Below are positions 23,969-34,149 of a stretch of DNA of 64,000 bases, in pieces (position 1 is the first letter of the stretch; each line of letters starts with the position of its first letter). Source of the DNA: Deinandra increscens subsp. villosa (lineage: Eukaryota > Streptophyta > Magnoliopsida > Asterales > Asteraceae); assembly GCA_039602395.1 (NCBI GenBank), contig JBCNJP010000006.1, positions 11,148,952-11,212,951 on the forward strand, read 5' to 3'. The position numbers and the translations under genes are program-made. Under the pieces are notes generated by a model. The model saw nothing but the letters and a program-made list of their open reading frames with translations, searched no databases and had not been told where the DNA came from.

Positions 23969-26716
23969 CTAGAGCCAGATAGGTGTTGTGGTCTTAGTTG
24001 AAGATAAGTTTGAGGGCTGAGAATCTTGAATCTTGGCCAGAGACCGGTATTGCAATTTAACACTTTCTGCATTATCAAGTGTCTTCACAACATACCTGTG
24101 TTTTGAGAAATTTTTCTAATATAAATAAAATATTTTACTTAAACCATGTACCGAATTACTTAATATTGTGATGCTCATGAAACAGATAGAAAATTAAAAG
24201 AAAATATAATGAAATATAAATAAATTGGAGATTGAAAAGACTAACCATCCGTTTAGGCATTGAGTTGTAACAATGGCTTCACGACCAACAAAACGAGGAG
24301 GTGTTCTTTTATTACCCTGAAAAAAAGTTGGACGAAATAAGCAAATAAACAAGGGATGAATTAAACATGCTAATTATGAAACTAGAAAGCATTGCTTAAT
24401 AACCTTGATAATAACGCGTTCAGACACACAGAATGGAAATTGAACACCGCGGCCTCTGGTTTGGTCTACAATCCCTAAATCACCATATTTGCTTCTATCC
24501 TTCAAGAGTCAAAAACATAAAAAATCCAAGACTTTTTCTGTAAATAACAATCTTTGAATAAATAAATGAAGGAAGAAAATAACTAAAACAAACCTGATCT
24601 AATCTATTTCTTCTTTTGGAAGCACGGTTAGTTTGCAACTCTTCCTCCCTAAGAAATGCATGAATAGCAGATCGCAGAGCTACATAAATTAAACACCAAT
24701 ATGTGTAAAAAGTTATCAGACTTGATAAGATCACACAAAGCATCAAAGATATGATAAATAAATCTACGAATAACTTTTTTTTTAAAAAACCTTACATAAA
24801 TTTGGAGCAATTGAGCCATCTGATACAGGGTGTGAACAAGTGTAGCATGCTTTCTGAGAAACATATTGTACAAGATGATGGTCAGCACATATTTTGGAAT
24901 TGGAATTGGAATAAGAAAACATATTATAATTGATAAAAAGGTAGCGAGTGAATTTTGTGGCCTGCACTCTCATACCGAGTTTCAAGGGCATAAGTATGAA
25001 ATAGGCAGGATAGAGAAACAAGAACCACACCAAATTAAAGAGATTAAGCATTATCACTCAATTTAAGATTTCCATCATTATACTCCAGCGCTTAATTTGA
25101 AATGATCATAAGCAACAATTAATACCACAACACATTTACCAATTATTTTTGCCCCAAATACGTTGACTAAAGAAGAAAGCTAATAAAGCACAGTAACATA
25201 GGTTTTATCAAGAAATTAATGCCTGATATGATATTAATGGAGCCATAATCGACTAACCAATTATCGTACACCAAATAAGTATGCTAAAGACTAAAAGAGA
25301 AAGCTAACGGAGCATGATACATTTGTATAAGAACCGACAGTTTAAATCATAATAAAGGGAATTCACACTACTCACCATCCTCAGAACATGTTGCATTCCA
25401 CTGCTACCAAATGAATGCCCACAAGGTAATATCATAGCATCATCCATGAGAGCTCCTCTGTATGAGCATAAAACCATAAACATCTAACAAAACATAAACT
25501 GCCTACATCGTTACATAAGCAACAAGTTTAAAACTTTTGACATTTAACACTTGAATTAGTCCTTTGTAATTTAATTCTTCAGATGTGTAGTAGAAAAGTG
25601 ACCTGTTATAATCAGTCGGTTTCATTCAATTATACTCACACTAAACCCATAATTTAACTAAAAAGCACTATTTTTTAGATTTATCTTTCATGCTTTAAAA
25701 ATGTCCTACATCTCATTCTCCAAAATAATCCATATTCAGTTAAACAATACTTCCCTAAACTTATGTGTTATCCAGCCTTATATGATTATATGTATTGAAT
25801 TGCCATAATGATGTAAATAAATTTACATAAACTCACGTCAACGGATCTGAGAGTATTGTCCTCAGTGACTCTCCTGATCCACCTGAAGTTGAAATGTCCT
25901 TTCTTCCACTGAACCCACAACCGTTATGAACCAACATATCTTTAAACCCTGCTCCTGAACCCTCCACCCCGTTAAATAACTGAGAGTAGTACAATTCACC
26001 GTTGGGGTCTGCAATAGTGATAGCATTCTGAAACTGGCACAATTGCCCTTCCTGATGATTCTCAATTGGACTTGATCCTACATCATTTATATCATTTCCT
26101 GACATCATAACAGTTCCTTCTTACATTACAACCCTAATATTAGAACCTAAATCCCAACACATAATATTCAATCATACATGGAAATAATAATAAATTATAT
26201 AAGAAAAACCAAAAATTGCTTCAGAAACTTACCAATGGATGAAAAATGGCTCATTTTCCTATTAGCATTTTTTTCACCGATGCTATTTCCGGCAACGTTA
26301 ATTTTGTGAGCAATTTTTCCAATATCACTGCTACTTACAAATCCAACCACGGTACCATCGACATCATCCATGTCGTCGTCTTCGTCTTCGTCATCGCTAT
26401 CGGATCCATCTCCGCTTGGTGAGCTGGAATCCCGCCCATTTCTAACGTCCCATTCCTGGATACCACGGTGGTAGGCTGGTCCAGCTTCGCACATGCTCCG
26501 TCGGAATTCGGAGCTGGCTTGCGGCTGATAGTGCCGATTTTGATGTTCGATGAAGCCGGTAAGCTCACGGGTGGTCTTGTCATTGTGACGGTGGTTATGA
26601 TGCTGCTGCGGTGGATTGCAGCGGAACCCTAAGTTGGAGTCCTGGTGGAAGAGGAGCTGAGAGTGGTGGTTATCGGGACAGCGTGATAGTACCAGAGCAA
26701 TCTCTTCGGAAGCCAT
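23969..26716 (-). CDS. PUB62: U-box domain protein of the PUB62/63 type (putative E3 ubiquitin ligase), 8 exons
   Basis: Exons (minus strand): 26716-26233, 26119-25837, 25457-25376, 24853-24796, 24679-24594, 24499-24404, 24316-24246, 24095-23969. All junctions are GT-AG, phases agree, and the 1287 nt give 428 residues plus TAG. The N-terminus (MASEEIALVLS) is His/Gln-rich, with an acidic run at residues 103-120. The U-box spans about 245-320: SDPLTGALMDDAMILPCGHSF, then KACYTCSHPVSDGSIAPN and RSAIHAFLREEEL. Cys268, His270, Cys286 and Cys289 look like a leftover RING half-site, though U-boxes need no zinc. A conserved C-terminal part (GRGVQFPF, PPRFVGREAIVTTQCLNGWYVVKTLDNAESVKLQYRSL) matches my memory of Arabidopsis PUB62/63. 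Expected role: transfer of ubiquitin from E2 to unknown targets. Confidence 0.93.
26117..26122 (-). other. PUB62: NAGNAG tandem splice acceptor before exon 2
   Basis: The intron 1 end reads AAGAAG on the minus strand. Using the first AG starts exon 2 at 26119. Using the second starts it at 26116. Both keep the frame and differ by one residue (Glu-Gly or Gly at the junction). Confidence 0.7.
26233..26716 (-). other. PUB62: PUB62-like exon 1
   Basis: Encodes residues 1-161 plus one base (phase 1). Start ATG at 26716-26714 in context ACCATGGC, a strong plant initiation context. The donor is GTAAGT at 26232. Confidence 0.88.
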
Positions 26717-26749
26717 GGTGATGACTGAGGGAGAAAGACAAAAACTGTA

Positions 26750-26764
26750 AAACCCTAACCCTAA
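26750..26764 (+). promoter_or_regulatory. Telo-box in the presumed 5' UTR of the PUB62-like gene
   Basis: AAACCCTAACCCTAA lies 34-48 bp upstream of the ATG. Such motifs are common just downstream of plant transcription starts and are bound by telomere-repeat-binding factors. Function here is inferred. Confidence 0.5.
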
Positions 26765-26890
26765 TTTTGTTAATTGTGATGGGGATTATTGACTTATCCT
26801 TTTGCTAGTTGTTGGGATACCCTGTTGTTCTAAGGGTTTATTTTAGTCGGAGACGTAAAGTAAAGTCGTTTGAATTAAAAACTACAGAAT

Positions 26891-26928
26891 TTGACCTAAC
26901 GGTCAAATGGTTAGTCGCCGGAAGTCAA
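26891..26928 (-). promoter_or_regulatory. W-box cluster upstream of the PUB62-like gene
   Basis: Three W-box cores occur within 38 bp, 175-212 bp upstream of the start codon: TTGACC at 26891, its inverted partner GGTCAA at 26901 (together a TTTGACC-taac-GGTCAAA inverted repeat), and AGTCAA at 26923. WRKY factors bind TTGAC cores. Regulation by them is inferred. Confidence 0.45.
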
Positions 26929-26929
26929 A

Positions 26930-27743
26930 TCACTCGAGCCTCGACTTTCATTTCACCACTTTTAACTTTTTTCTTTTTCTAATGGTGAATGGTTTCACTC
27001 ATTGCCGGTGTTCAACTGGATTTTTAATATGTTGAATGTTTAATTTCACATGTAATGTTAATCAAACAAGTCTTAGAAAATTCACTTGAAGAAGATAAAT
27101 CAATTTTTTATGTAAATGATGATGAACTCATATCATTCTGATTAATAGTCTTGTTTGTCTTCTTGATGATTAGATTTCTCTCTTGTTAGAGTTAATTGTT
27201 CTCTGATAAATCAAAGAGTACGGATGAAAGAAAATTAATCGTATATATGAAGGAGAATAATACAATAAATTCCTTAACCATCATATTTGCTCAATAGCCT
27301 CTCAAAATATCAATTTCCATCAAATCAAATATCTAAGTACTGGATCATAATTGTTAAATGTTCAAATGCCATATTAATGGATTTCTAAATTCTTCTACTT
27401 GCTCGCTAGACCATTTGACTATACATTCATATACGTATATAATATAACATTAATTGGCCAAGTGATGATCATATCATATTTTAAAACATTGTTATGATAA
27501 CATCAAAGCAAATCGATATAGTCAGTAGCATCATTATTAACTCAAAACCCCTATCAATTATGACAATGACATCGTCTCAAAATTATAGGTTAGGTGGTAA
27601 AGTATGCGTTTGTCTAAAGTAAACATAATAGTGCACATATATTAATAAGTATAGACAAACTTTACATTTGAGTGAAGTAGATAAATAATGTCTTAAAGTA
27701 TTTACATGACAATCATAAAAGGTCTCGCCTAAACCCCATATTA
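26930..27743. other. Intergenic and possible copia 3' remnant
   Basis: No gene. The last 150 bp or so may be the continuation of the minus-strand copia relic that lies on the other side of the hAT-like element (32372-33245), since that element appears to have landed inside it. Weakly supported. Confidence 0.35.
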
Positions 27744-28123
27744 AGTATATGTAGGGGTGTTCATCGGTTTGGGTTATAGTTTATTCGGTTTTGAAATTTT
27801 TTATCACATCCGTAACTGAACTGAATAAACCGTATTCAGTACAGTTCGGTTTGGTTCAAAACCGAATAAACCGTATTCAGTATAGTTCGGTTTGGTTCAA
27901 AACCGAATAAACTGTATTCAACCGTTTAAACCGTATTCAACCGAACAACATATATTGCATATTTGTTAGGCTAACAAGTGTTGGAACTTAAAATCTATGT
28001 GACTGACGCCATCAAATCTGTTTACCGAAGCATTTGACTGAAGAATCCATGTGAATCGATTTAGAGACTGAGTTGTGATGCTCGAGGCTTGCAAGATTGG
28101 ACCGAAGACCGTTTTCCGGAAAA

Positions 28124-28161
28124 GTCAACCGTTCGGGTCAACGGTCAACGTAAAAGTCAAC
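28124..28161 (-). promoter_or_regulatory. W-box cluster in the LARD LTR
   Basis: GTCAAC occurs at 28124, 28137, 28144 and 28156. Each contains an inverted TTGAC core. The cluster lies about 125 bp upstream of the TATA palindrome and is repeated in the 3' LTR. This is a plausible stress-responsive WRKY-binding enhancer (inference). Confidence 0.5.
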
Positions 28162-28284
28162 GGAAGATCGGTTCGAGCGAGTCAAGCTTCGGATTAATTT
28201 AATCAGCTTTGATTTAATTATCAATTTATGTTATTTACTTTACTTGTAATTTCGTTTATTCAGTTATGTATTTCTGTTGTTAGT

Positions 28285-28310
28285 CACCCTCACTATATAT
28301 AGTGAGGGTG
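28285..28310 (+). promoter_or_regulatory. TATA box inside a perfect 26-bp palindrome (5' LTR copy)
   Basis: Nine-base arms CACCCTCAC and GTGAGGGTG flank TATATATA with no mismatch. The position fits the core promoter of the LTR. An identical copy is at 31452-31477. Confidence 0.75.
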
Positions 28311-28611
28311 CCCATTACAAGTAAAGGAGTCTCCGAATGTGGAGATGATGAATTTCTTGTAGAGTGTGAGATTTCCATTCTAGAGAGAGAGTGAGTCATG
28401 GATTTTCTAGAGAGAGAAAGTGTTCTTCATGATTTCTTGTAACTAATCATTCGGTTATATGAAATCATTCGATATTGTTCATCATCTTTCTTGTTTATGA
28501 TTATTCATGATTCATCATCATCATCTTCTTCATTTGTTTTGAGTTTTTCTCATCCGAACCTCGTTCTTGCTCAAGATCGAGATTCTCGTAGTGAAAATCG
28601 GTCCTAACAAA

Positions 28612-28623
28612 TGGTATCAGAGC
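28612..28623 (+). promoter_or_regulatory. LARD primer binding site (initiator-Met tRNA)
   Basis: TGGTATCAGAGC, two bases after the 5' LTR. Confidence 0.9.
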
Positions 28624-29320
28624 GGGTACCGATCAGATTCATCTCACCGTGAATCTGGTCACTCGAATCTGAGATTTTGAGCTTGAATGGTGAAGATGAG
28701 AAAACTTATTTTTTAGAGACTTTTTTCTATTTTTCTTCATTTCTGGATGGATTCTGATGATATGGATGATGGATTCGTGTTCTGGAGTTCATTTAGATGT
28801 TATTTCATCTTTTACTTGTTCAGATCTGTTGGAAAATTGAAGATCCGAGCTCATTTTTTCGGAACTTTTGGGGTTTTCCCGTATTTGGGGTTTTTGAAGA
28901 TTTTGGAGCTTGATTCTTCATTTTCTGGGTTTTTCTTCATGTTTTTGGATGAAGTAAGGTATGATTCTCAGTGGAAAACGCATTCCGGATCCATTGGAAG
29001 CATCTATTTCGTCTGAATCTCAACCGTTTGAGCGGATCTGGAAAAACACACACTGACGGTGTAACTGTGTGTTCTTCGTGTTCTTGAAGATTTCCAGAAT
29101 TTTGAAGGCTGATTTGATCGAAGTTGCTGCTGTTTATGGTTTGTTTGTGGCCAGAACAATCACGTAAATGGTTTTTTCTTCTCGAATCGGTCATGAATCT
29201 GTTATCTACACTCATTCTGGAACATCGAAATCGCATCAGGAAGATGTTCAAGTGGCTGTGTTCTTCGTGTTCTTCGAGTTTTCCAGATTTGTTCATCAGT
29301 TTTGAAGATTTGAAGATACT

Positions 29321-29509
29321 CTTAGCGGACTTGTCCAAGTCTTAGCGGACTTGTTCTCCTCTTAGCGGACTTCATCAGTTTTTAGCGAACTTGAAGCTTG
29401 TCTTAGCGTACTTGTTCTGTGCTTAGCGAACTTGAGTCCTTAGCGGACTTCAGAGGTGCCTTAGCGGACTTCTGGAAAGCTTAGCGTACTTGTTTGCTTA
29501 GCGAACTTG
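29321..29509 (+). repeat. CTTAGCG(G/A/T)ACTT motif array in the LARD interior
   Basis: Ten copies of TTAGCG-N-ACTT occur in 190 bp, all in the same orientation with spacers of about 5-16 bp. The seventh base varies among G, A and T, while the words either side are fixed. Confidence 0.88.
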
Positions 29510-29959
29510 TTTACTGGGTTTTTATCCGAGTTCGTTTCAGAAGATTCTGATCGTTAAGGGTTGTAGAGCATGTCGTTACGAGTTCGTGGGTATAAAAATC
29601 GAGGAATTTCGTCAAGAATCATGGGAGTTATAAGCAATTTACGGTTTTCCGGTGGGTGGTTTCGTTTTTCCGATCAGATTAGGGTTTTGAGGGCGTCGAA
29701 CGATTTGAGGTTGATGATGATGATGTGGCTTGACACTATTGGTCAGCATGGAATTTTCTCTCTCCACTTTGTCGTTTACCCTGGTCAAACCCTATGCTTG
29801 TCGATTTCTTATTGGCTCATGGATTTCTTGTGGGACCCGCCTAAGTTAAAAGAGACGTTAAAGTCTCTACGCTACTCTGTGAGTGGCTGTAGCTGAATGA
29901 AATCTCGGTGGAGAAAATTACGCGTGGGCCCAGGCTGTTGTAGAGAGCCGTTAAAGGCT

Positions 29960-30235
29960 TTTGGGTTGGCAGCCTGTGATTGGCTGTAGCCTCCCACACA
30001 CGGATCGCGCCTCTTCACCCTTGGATCCTTTTAATTCTGTCCGTGAGATCCCATTTGTACTTTCTCTTGATTGGCCAACGTAATTTCACACGGATCCAGC
30101 TCATCTGCCATAGATCTCAGTATTTTCTGTCCGTTGGATCTTATATGGAGATGAAATCTGATTGGTCCATGATAAATCTCACGGATTGTGCTTTCTCTAG
30201 GCACAAATCTGATTGGCTCATTTATTTGCACATGG
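29960..30235 (+). repeat. GATTGG-rich stretch in the LARD interior
   Basis: At least four GATTGG words (inverted CCAAT boxes) and several CACGGAT/TCCGT-G words recur with loose spacing. This looks like a second, more diverged repeat block, or CCAAT-type regulatory sites. Confidence 0.4.
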
Positions 30236-31145
30236 ATTCTTTATTTTTCTTGAGAGATTTAATTGAAAAATTAAATATTCTGCATTATTCGTCAAACGCG
30301 GGGTTTTTCTTATCAGTTTTTCAAGACGAACGAGATGACGCCGCGAACGGAATTGCGAAAAATATTTTTATTGGTCTCGGATTTATTCTGATTTTATTGG
30401 GATTCTCGTTTATTGACGTCGCGCGCAACATTTGCTATCGATCACTGACGGGTTAGCTTTATTATCCGGTTAATTACTCGGCTTTCTCGTTATATCTCAC
30501 GGTTTATTTTTTAGTGGATGCAGCGCTGTCGTCAACTAACCGGATTAACTGGAATCTCAGTTAAATATTGGAATTTATCCGATTAAATCTCTCGGATGAC
30601 CGTTTATTGAAGAAATTTGGCAGTTTATTTTATTTTCGCATCCAACCTCAGTCACGCAGATTATTCACAACTGTCAGCATCCGGCTTCCGGTTTTTCGCA
30701 AGATTGTCCGATTTCAAGATTGTTTATCCGGTTTCTCTAGGCAACCGATCGCGACGGTTCGACTCTCCGCATCTGATTTTTACGCTTCCGACTTGATGTT
30801 TTTGGAGAGATTTAGAGAAATAGGGGGAATTATTATGGAACTGGATATCGGGTCGATTATCTGAAGTTGGAGCATGTTCGGTGTCAAACTGGTTTATCTG
30901 ATTCAGTCTGTTGCGGTTTGGACTCCGAGATGTAGCATTTTCTCAGTATTGTACCCGACCGTGTGAACCGAGTGAGCTGCAGCACTTGGATCTCGAACTG
31001 GAGCAACGAGAACAGAAGAAGCTTATTCAGAGGGGGAATCTCTACATCAGATTGTCTCCGGTTTATCAGTTTCTCATTGAAGATGTACGGCAGAGCGATT
31101 CTTCAGCAGTTTAACAGATTTGAAAGCATCAGTCAAGGGGGAAAT

Positions 31146-31779
31146 TGTTGGAACTTAAAATCTATGTGACTGACGCCATCAAATCTGTTTACCGAAGCAT
31201 TTGACTGAAGAATCCATGTGAATCGATTTAGAGACTGAGTTGTGATGCTCGAGGCTTGCAAGATTGGACCGAAGACCGTTTTCCGGAAAAGTCAACCGTT
31301 CGGGTCAACGGTCAACGTAAAAGTCAACGGAAGATCGGTTCGAGCGAGTCAAGCTTCGGATTAATTTAATCAGCTTTGATTTAATTATCAATTTATGTTA
31401 TTTACTTTACTTGTAATTTCGTTTATTCAGTTATGTATTTCTGTTGTTAGTCACCCTCACTATATATAGTGAGGGTGCCCATTACAAGTAAAGGAGTCTC
31501 CGAATGTGGAGATGATGATTTTTCTTGTAGAGTGTGAGATTTCCATTCTAGAGAGAGAGTGAGTCATGGATTCTAGAGAGAGATTGTGTGTTCTTCATGA
31601 TTTCTTGTAACTAATCATTCGGTTATATGAAATCATTCGATATTGTTCATCATCTTTCTTGTTTATGATTATTCATGATTCATCATCATCATCTTCTTCA
31701 TTTGTTTTTTTGAGTTTTTCTCATCCGAACATGTTCTTGCTCAAGATCGAGATTCTCGAAGTGAAAATCGGTCCTAACA
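31146..31779 (+). repeat. 3' LTR of the LARD-like element
   Basis: 634 bp, nearly identical to the 5' LTR. Differences cluster near 31516-31525, 31570-31590 and 31700-31760. It carries the second palindromic TATA (31452-31477) and the second GTCAAC cluster (about 31291-31328). Confidence 0.92.
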
Positions 31780-32371
31780 ACAAGAAAAAAAACAAACAAA
31801 CATTTTAACATATCCTAAGAGTTTAGAACCATAATACGACAAAGAATCGAATACCAATAGTCTTAAACAAAAAAAAACTTCAAATTTTTATTGAAAAAAT
31901 AGAACTTCCAACACGTGAACACTAACAAATATGAAGAAGTGTCTTTGTCATGCCACAATGTCGTGTAACTCTTCAATCGACCTCAACCGGTATCATTTTC
32001 ATATCTACAAGAAACAAAAACTAGTAAATGAAAAGATTGGGTGTTAAAGTAGAAAATATAATAAAAAAGATGTTGGCTAAAAATATAAATACAAATAAGT
32101 AAATGAGTAAATGTGGTAACTTAATCCTAAACGGACTAACATTCTAATTACATGGTTTTTAAAAATTAAAAAAAAAATTCTAATACGGTTTAAACGGATA
32201 ACCGAATAAACCAAATAAACCGAATCCAAAAAAATCAAAACCACAAACAAACCATAAACCAAACTGAATAAACCAAATTTACAATACGGATCGGTTTATT
32301 CGGATACGGATACGGTTCGGTTTCTTGGCTTATTTGGATTTCGGTTATGTTTACACACCCCTAAGTACACG

Positions 32372-33245
32372 ATCAGTAAACACTTTGGGCGGTAGACCCT
32401 TAGTAAGTGGAACCGCTAACATGTCATGTGTGTTGATACTCAACATTAACACTTTGGTCCTCCACTCGCTCGCGCACAAACAAGTACTTTGTGTCGAGAT
32501 ATAATGTAGCACCATTTGAGCTATTATTATTTGAAAAGCTCACTGTTACACTGTTATCACAATAAATCTTCATCAGCCTTTGTATGGAATTAACTATTTT
32601 GAGTCCCTTAATCAGATTTCTTAGGAGCATTGTGTGGCATGTGGCATTATAAAATGCAAACATATTCAGCCATCATAGTCGATGTAGTAGTCAACTGCTG
32701 CTTATGACTCTTCCATGAAATGGCCCCACCTGATAGCATGAAGATGTATCCCGAAGTAGACTTTTTATCGTCTTTACACTTCGTAAAATCACAATCGGTA
32801 TAGCCAATGACTTCAAGATCATCTGATCTCCTATAAGTCAACTTAAATTCCTTTTTCCCTTGTAAATATCGCAATACCTTTTAGTCAGCTTTCCAGTGAT
32901 TTATGATAGGATTTGATTGATACCTGCCTAGCATGCCAGTTATATACACGATATCGAAACGAGTGCAAACTTAAGCATACATTAGACTTCCAACAACGAA
33001 GCATAAGGTGTGAGTCTCATTTGTTCAACTTGTTCCTCTGATTTAGGGCATTGATAAGACCCAAAACTATCGCCTTTAACGACAGGGGTGACAGATGGGG
33101 ATCCATGTTGCATATTATACCTTTTAAGCATCCGTTTAATATATGCCTTTTAGGATAATTCTAATGTTCCAAGGCTTCTATTTCAATTTATTTCTATGCT
33201 AAATACATAAGAGGCTTCACCGAGATCTTTCATATCAAAATTAGT
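32372..33245 (-). pseudogene. Ty1/copia RT-RNase H relic
   Basis: Minus strand. The part of RT after YVDD covers about 33245-32890. RNase H follows, with RYLQGKKEF, GYTDCDF, STSGYIFMLSGGAISWKS, then after a frameshift near 32650 YCDNSVTVSFSNNNSS and a degenerate ADPLTKGLPP-like tail. It is an internally deleted and shifted pol fragment, cut at its 3' side by the hAT-like element. It belongs to a copia family different from the young element at 6178. Confidence 0.82.
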
Positions 33246-33784
33246 GGATGATGTACGCTAAATTATACATATTTTTATATCAAATATTTCTCGCATTTTG
33301 GGTTAAAACAGACTAACTATTAACAAAACAGTGCAATATTGTCTCCGTTTTAGTTTTTCAGTCTAATACATGTCAAAATCACAAAAGGAGTAATAAAATG
33401 TTAAAAATGAAGACAAACTGAAGACTTCTAGAGTTTGAGCCAACACCTGGGTTGTGCCCCTGCAGAAAGGAAAAAAATGCCCTCATACGTCTTTCTCTCA
33501 ATTCAAGACAAAGTGGTAACCCTAAAACTCAACCACACCTCGGAGCACAACAGCTAAAAGACAACGGTGTGGTAAGAAAAAGCCCAAAACTTCGCGAAAG
33601 CATATTTGGGGCTAGAAAATGAATTACGAGGCCCATAAATAGTGAATTTTGAGTATCTCGACGAGAGGAAGCTAATTGTTTTATCAACATGGCCCGTGCT
33701 CACTTAAGCATGGCTTGCGCTCACATAAAAATTAACTTTTTTGTGCGCTAGACGCTCCCCGTGACAAGCACGGCCCGTGCCTCC
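33246..33784. other. Non-coding repeat fragment with GCACGGCCCGTGC-type words
   Basis: No gene. Near 33690-33780 it holds CATGGCCCGTGC, CATGGCTTGCGC and GCACGGCCCGTGC, the same palindromic word family as the solo LTR at 41567-46000. It is therefore probably a fragment of that LTR family. Confidence 0.5.
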
Positions 33785-34149
33785 TGTAAGTTCCTAGATG
33801 GATCTTACCACTGGTTTGGTAATTAATTCGATGAGAAGAAGATGTAAATACAAGAGATTTGCATTGATTCACACTAGAAAATAATTACAAGGACTCTGGA
33901 CACAATATTCTCTCACATACAGAAAACACACAGAACTCTCTTTCTCTCACTTCTTCTCTCAACAAATGATCAAGCTACAACATTATATATTAACTTTGGT
34001 TCAAACGACCCAGACTGAGCAACGAACTCACTTTTCGTTGCTAACGAACTAGCAGTTCGTAACTCAGTTCGTTAGCAGTCTAACTATGACTCACTAACTC
34101 TATCAACTATTCTAGATACATCACATGACACTCAGATTATGCTCTAACA
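33785..34149 (-). repeat. 3' LTR of a Sirevirus-like copia element
   Basis: Minus strand from TGTTAGAGC (34149) to GAACTTACA (33785), 365 bp. It shares its ACTTACA-type end and a GTAAGATC block with the LTR remnant at 52919 and resembles the LTRs of the gag-only element at 43038. The polypurine tract ACAAGGGGGACTC precedes it at about 34150-34162. Confidence 0.75.

Larger units (their letters stand above)
27979..28609 (+). repeat. 5' LTR of the LARD-like element
   Basis: Begins TGTTGGAACT and ends GGTCCTAACA. It contains four GTCAAC words at 28124-28161 and a 26-bp perfect palindrome at 28285-28310 that encloses the TATA sequence. Confidence 0.92.
27979..31779 (+). mobile_element. LTR element without coding domains (LARD-like), nested in the hAT-like element
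   Basis: 3801 bp. LTRs lie at 27979-28609 and 31146-31779 (about 98% identical), with TSD ACAAG at 27974-27978 and 31780-31784, an initiator-Met PBS at 28612 and a polypurine tract TCAAGGGGGAAAT before the 3' LTR. The 2.5 kb interior has no gag, protease, RT or integrase similarity in any frame. It must have been moved by proteins of another element. The small open frames inside (for example 29570-29896) resemble nothing I know. Confidence 0.9.
27752..32363. mobile_element. Non-autonomous hAT-like DNA transposon carrying a nested LTR element
   Basis: Ends TAGGGGTGT and ACACCCCTA (inverted) are flanked by an 8-bp duplication, AGTATATG (27744-27751) and AGTACACG (32364-32371), with two T/C changes. 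Both subterminal parts are rich in CGGTTT/AAACCG and CCGAATAAACC words, including a 2-copy block at 27835-27915. Without the nested element about 0.8 kb remains and no transposase is present. TIR type and 8-bp TSD fit hAT. Confidence 0.8.

Noticed and set aside
24782..25066. Several short frames within introns of the PUB62-like gene
   Set aside because: They read through splice sites. The spliced model gives one continuous conserved protein.
29321..29509. CRISPR-like reading of the regularly repeated motif arrays
   Set aside because: Repeats are 11-13 bp with spacers of about 5-16 bp, in plant retrotransposons. Neither lengths nor context fit CRISPR.
33838..34149. Ending the Sirevirus-like LTR at ACCAAACCA (33838) with a PBS after it
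   Set aside because: A polypurine tract precedes this LTR, so it is a 3' LTR and no PBS should follow. The shared ACTTACA end at 33785 fits the related LTRs better.
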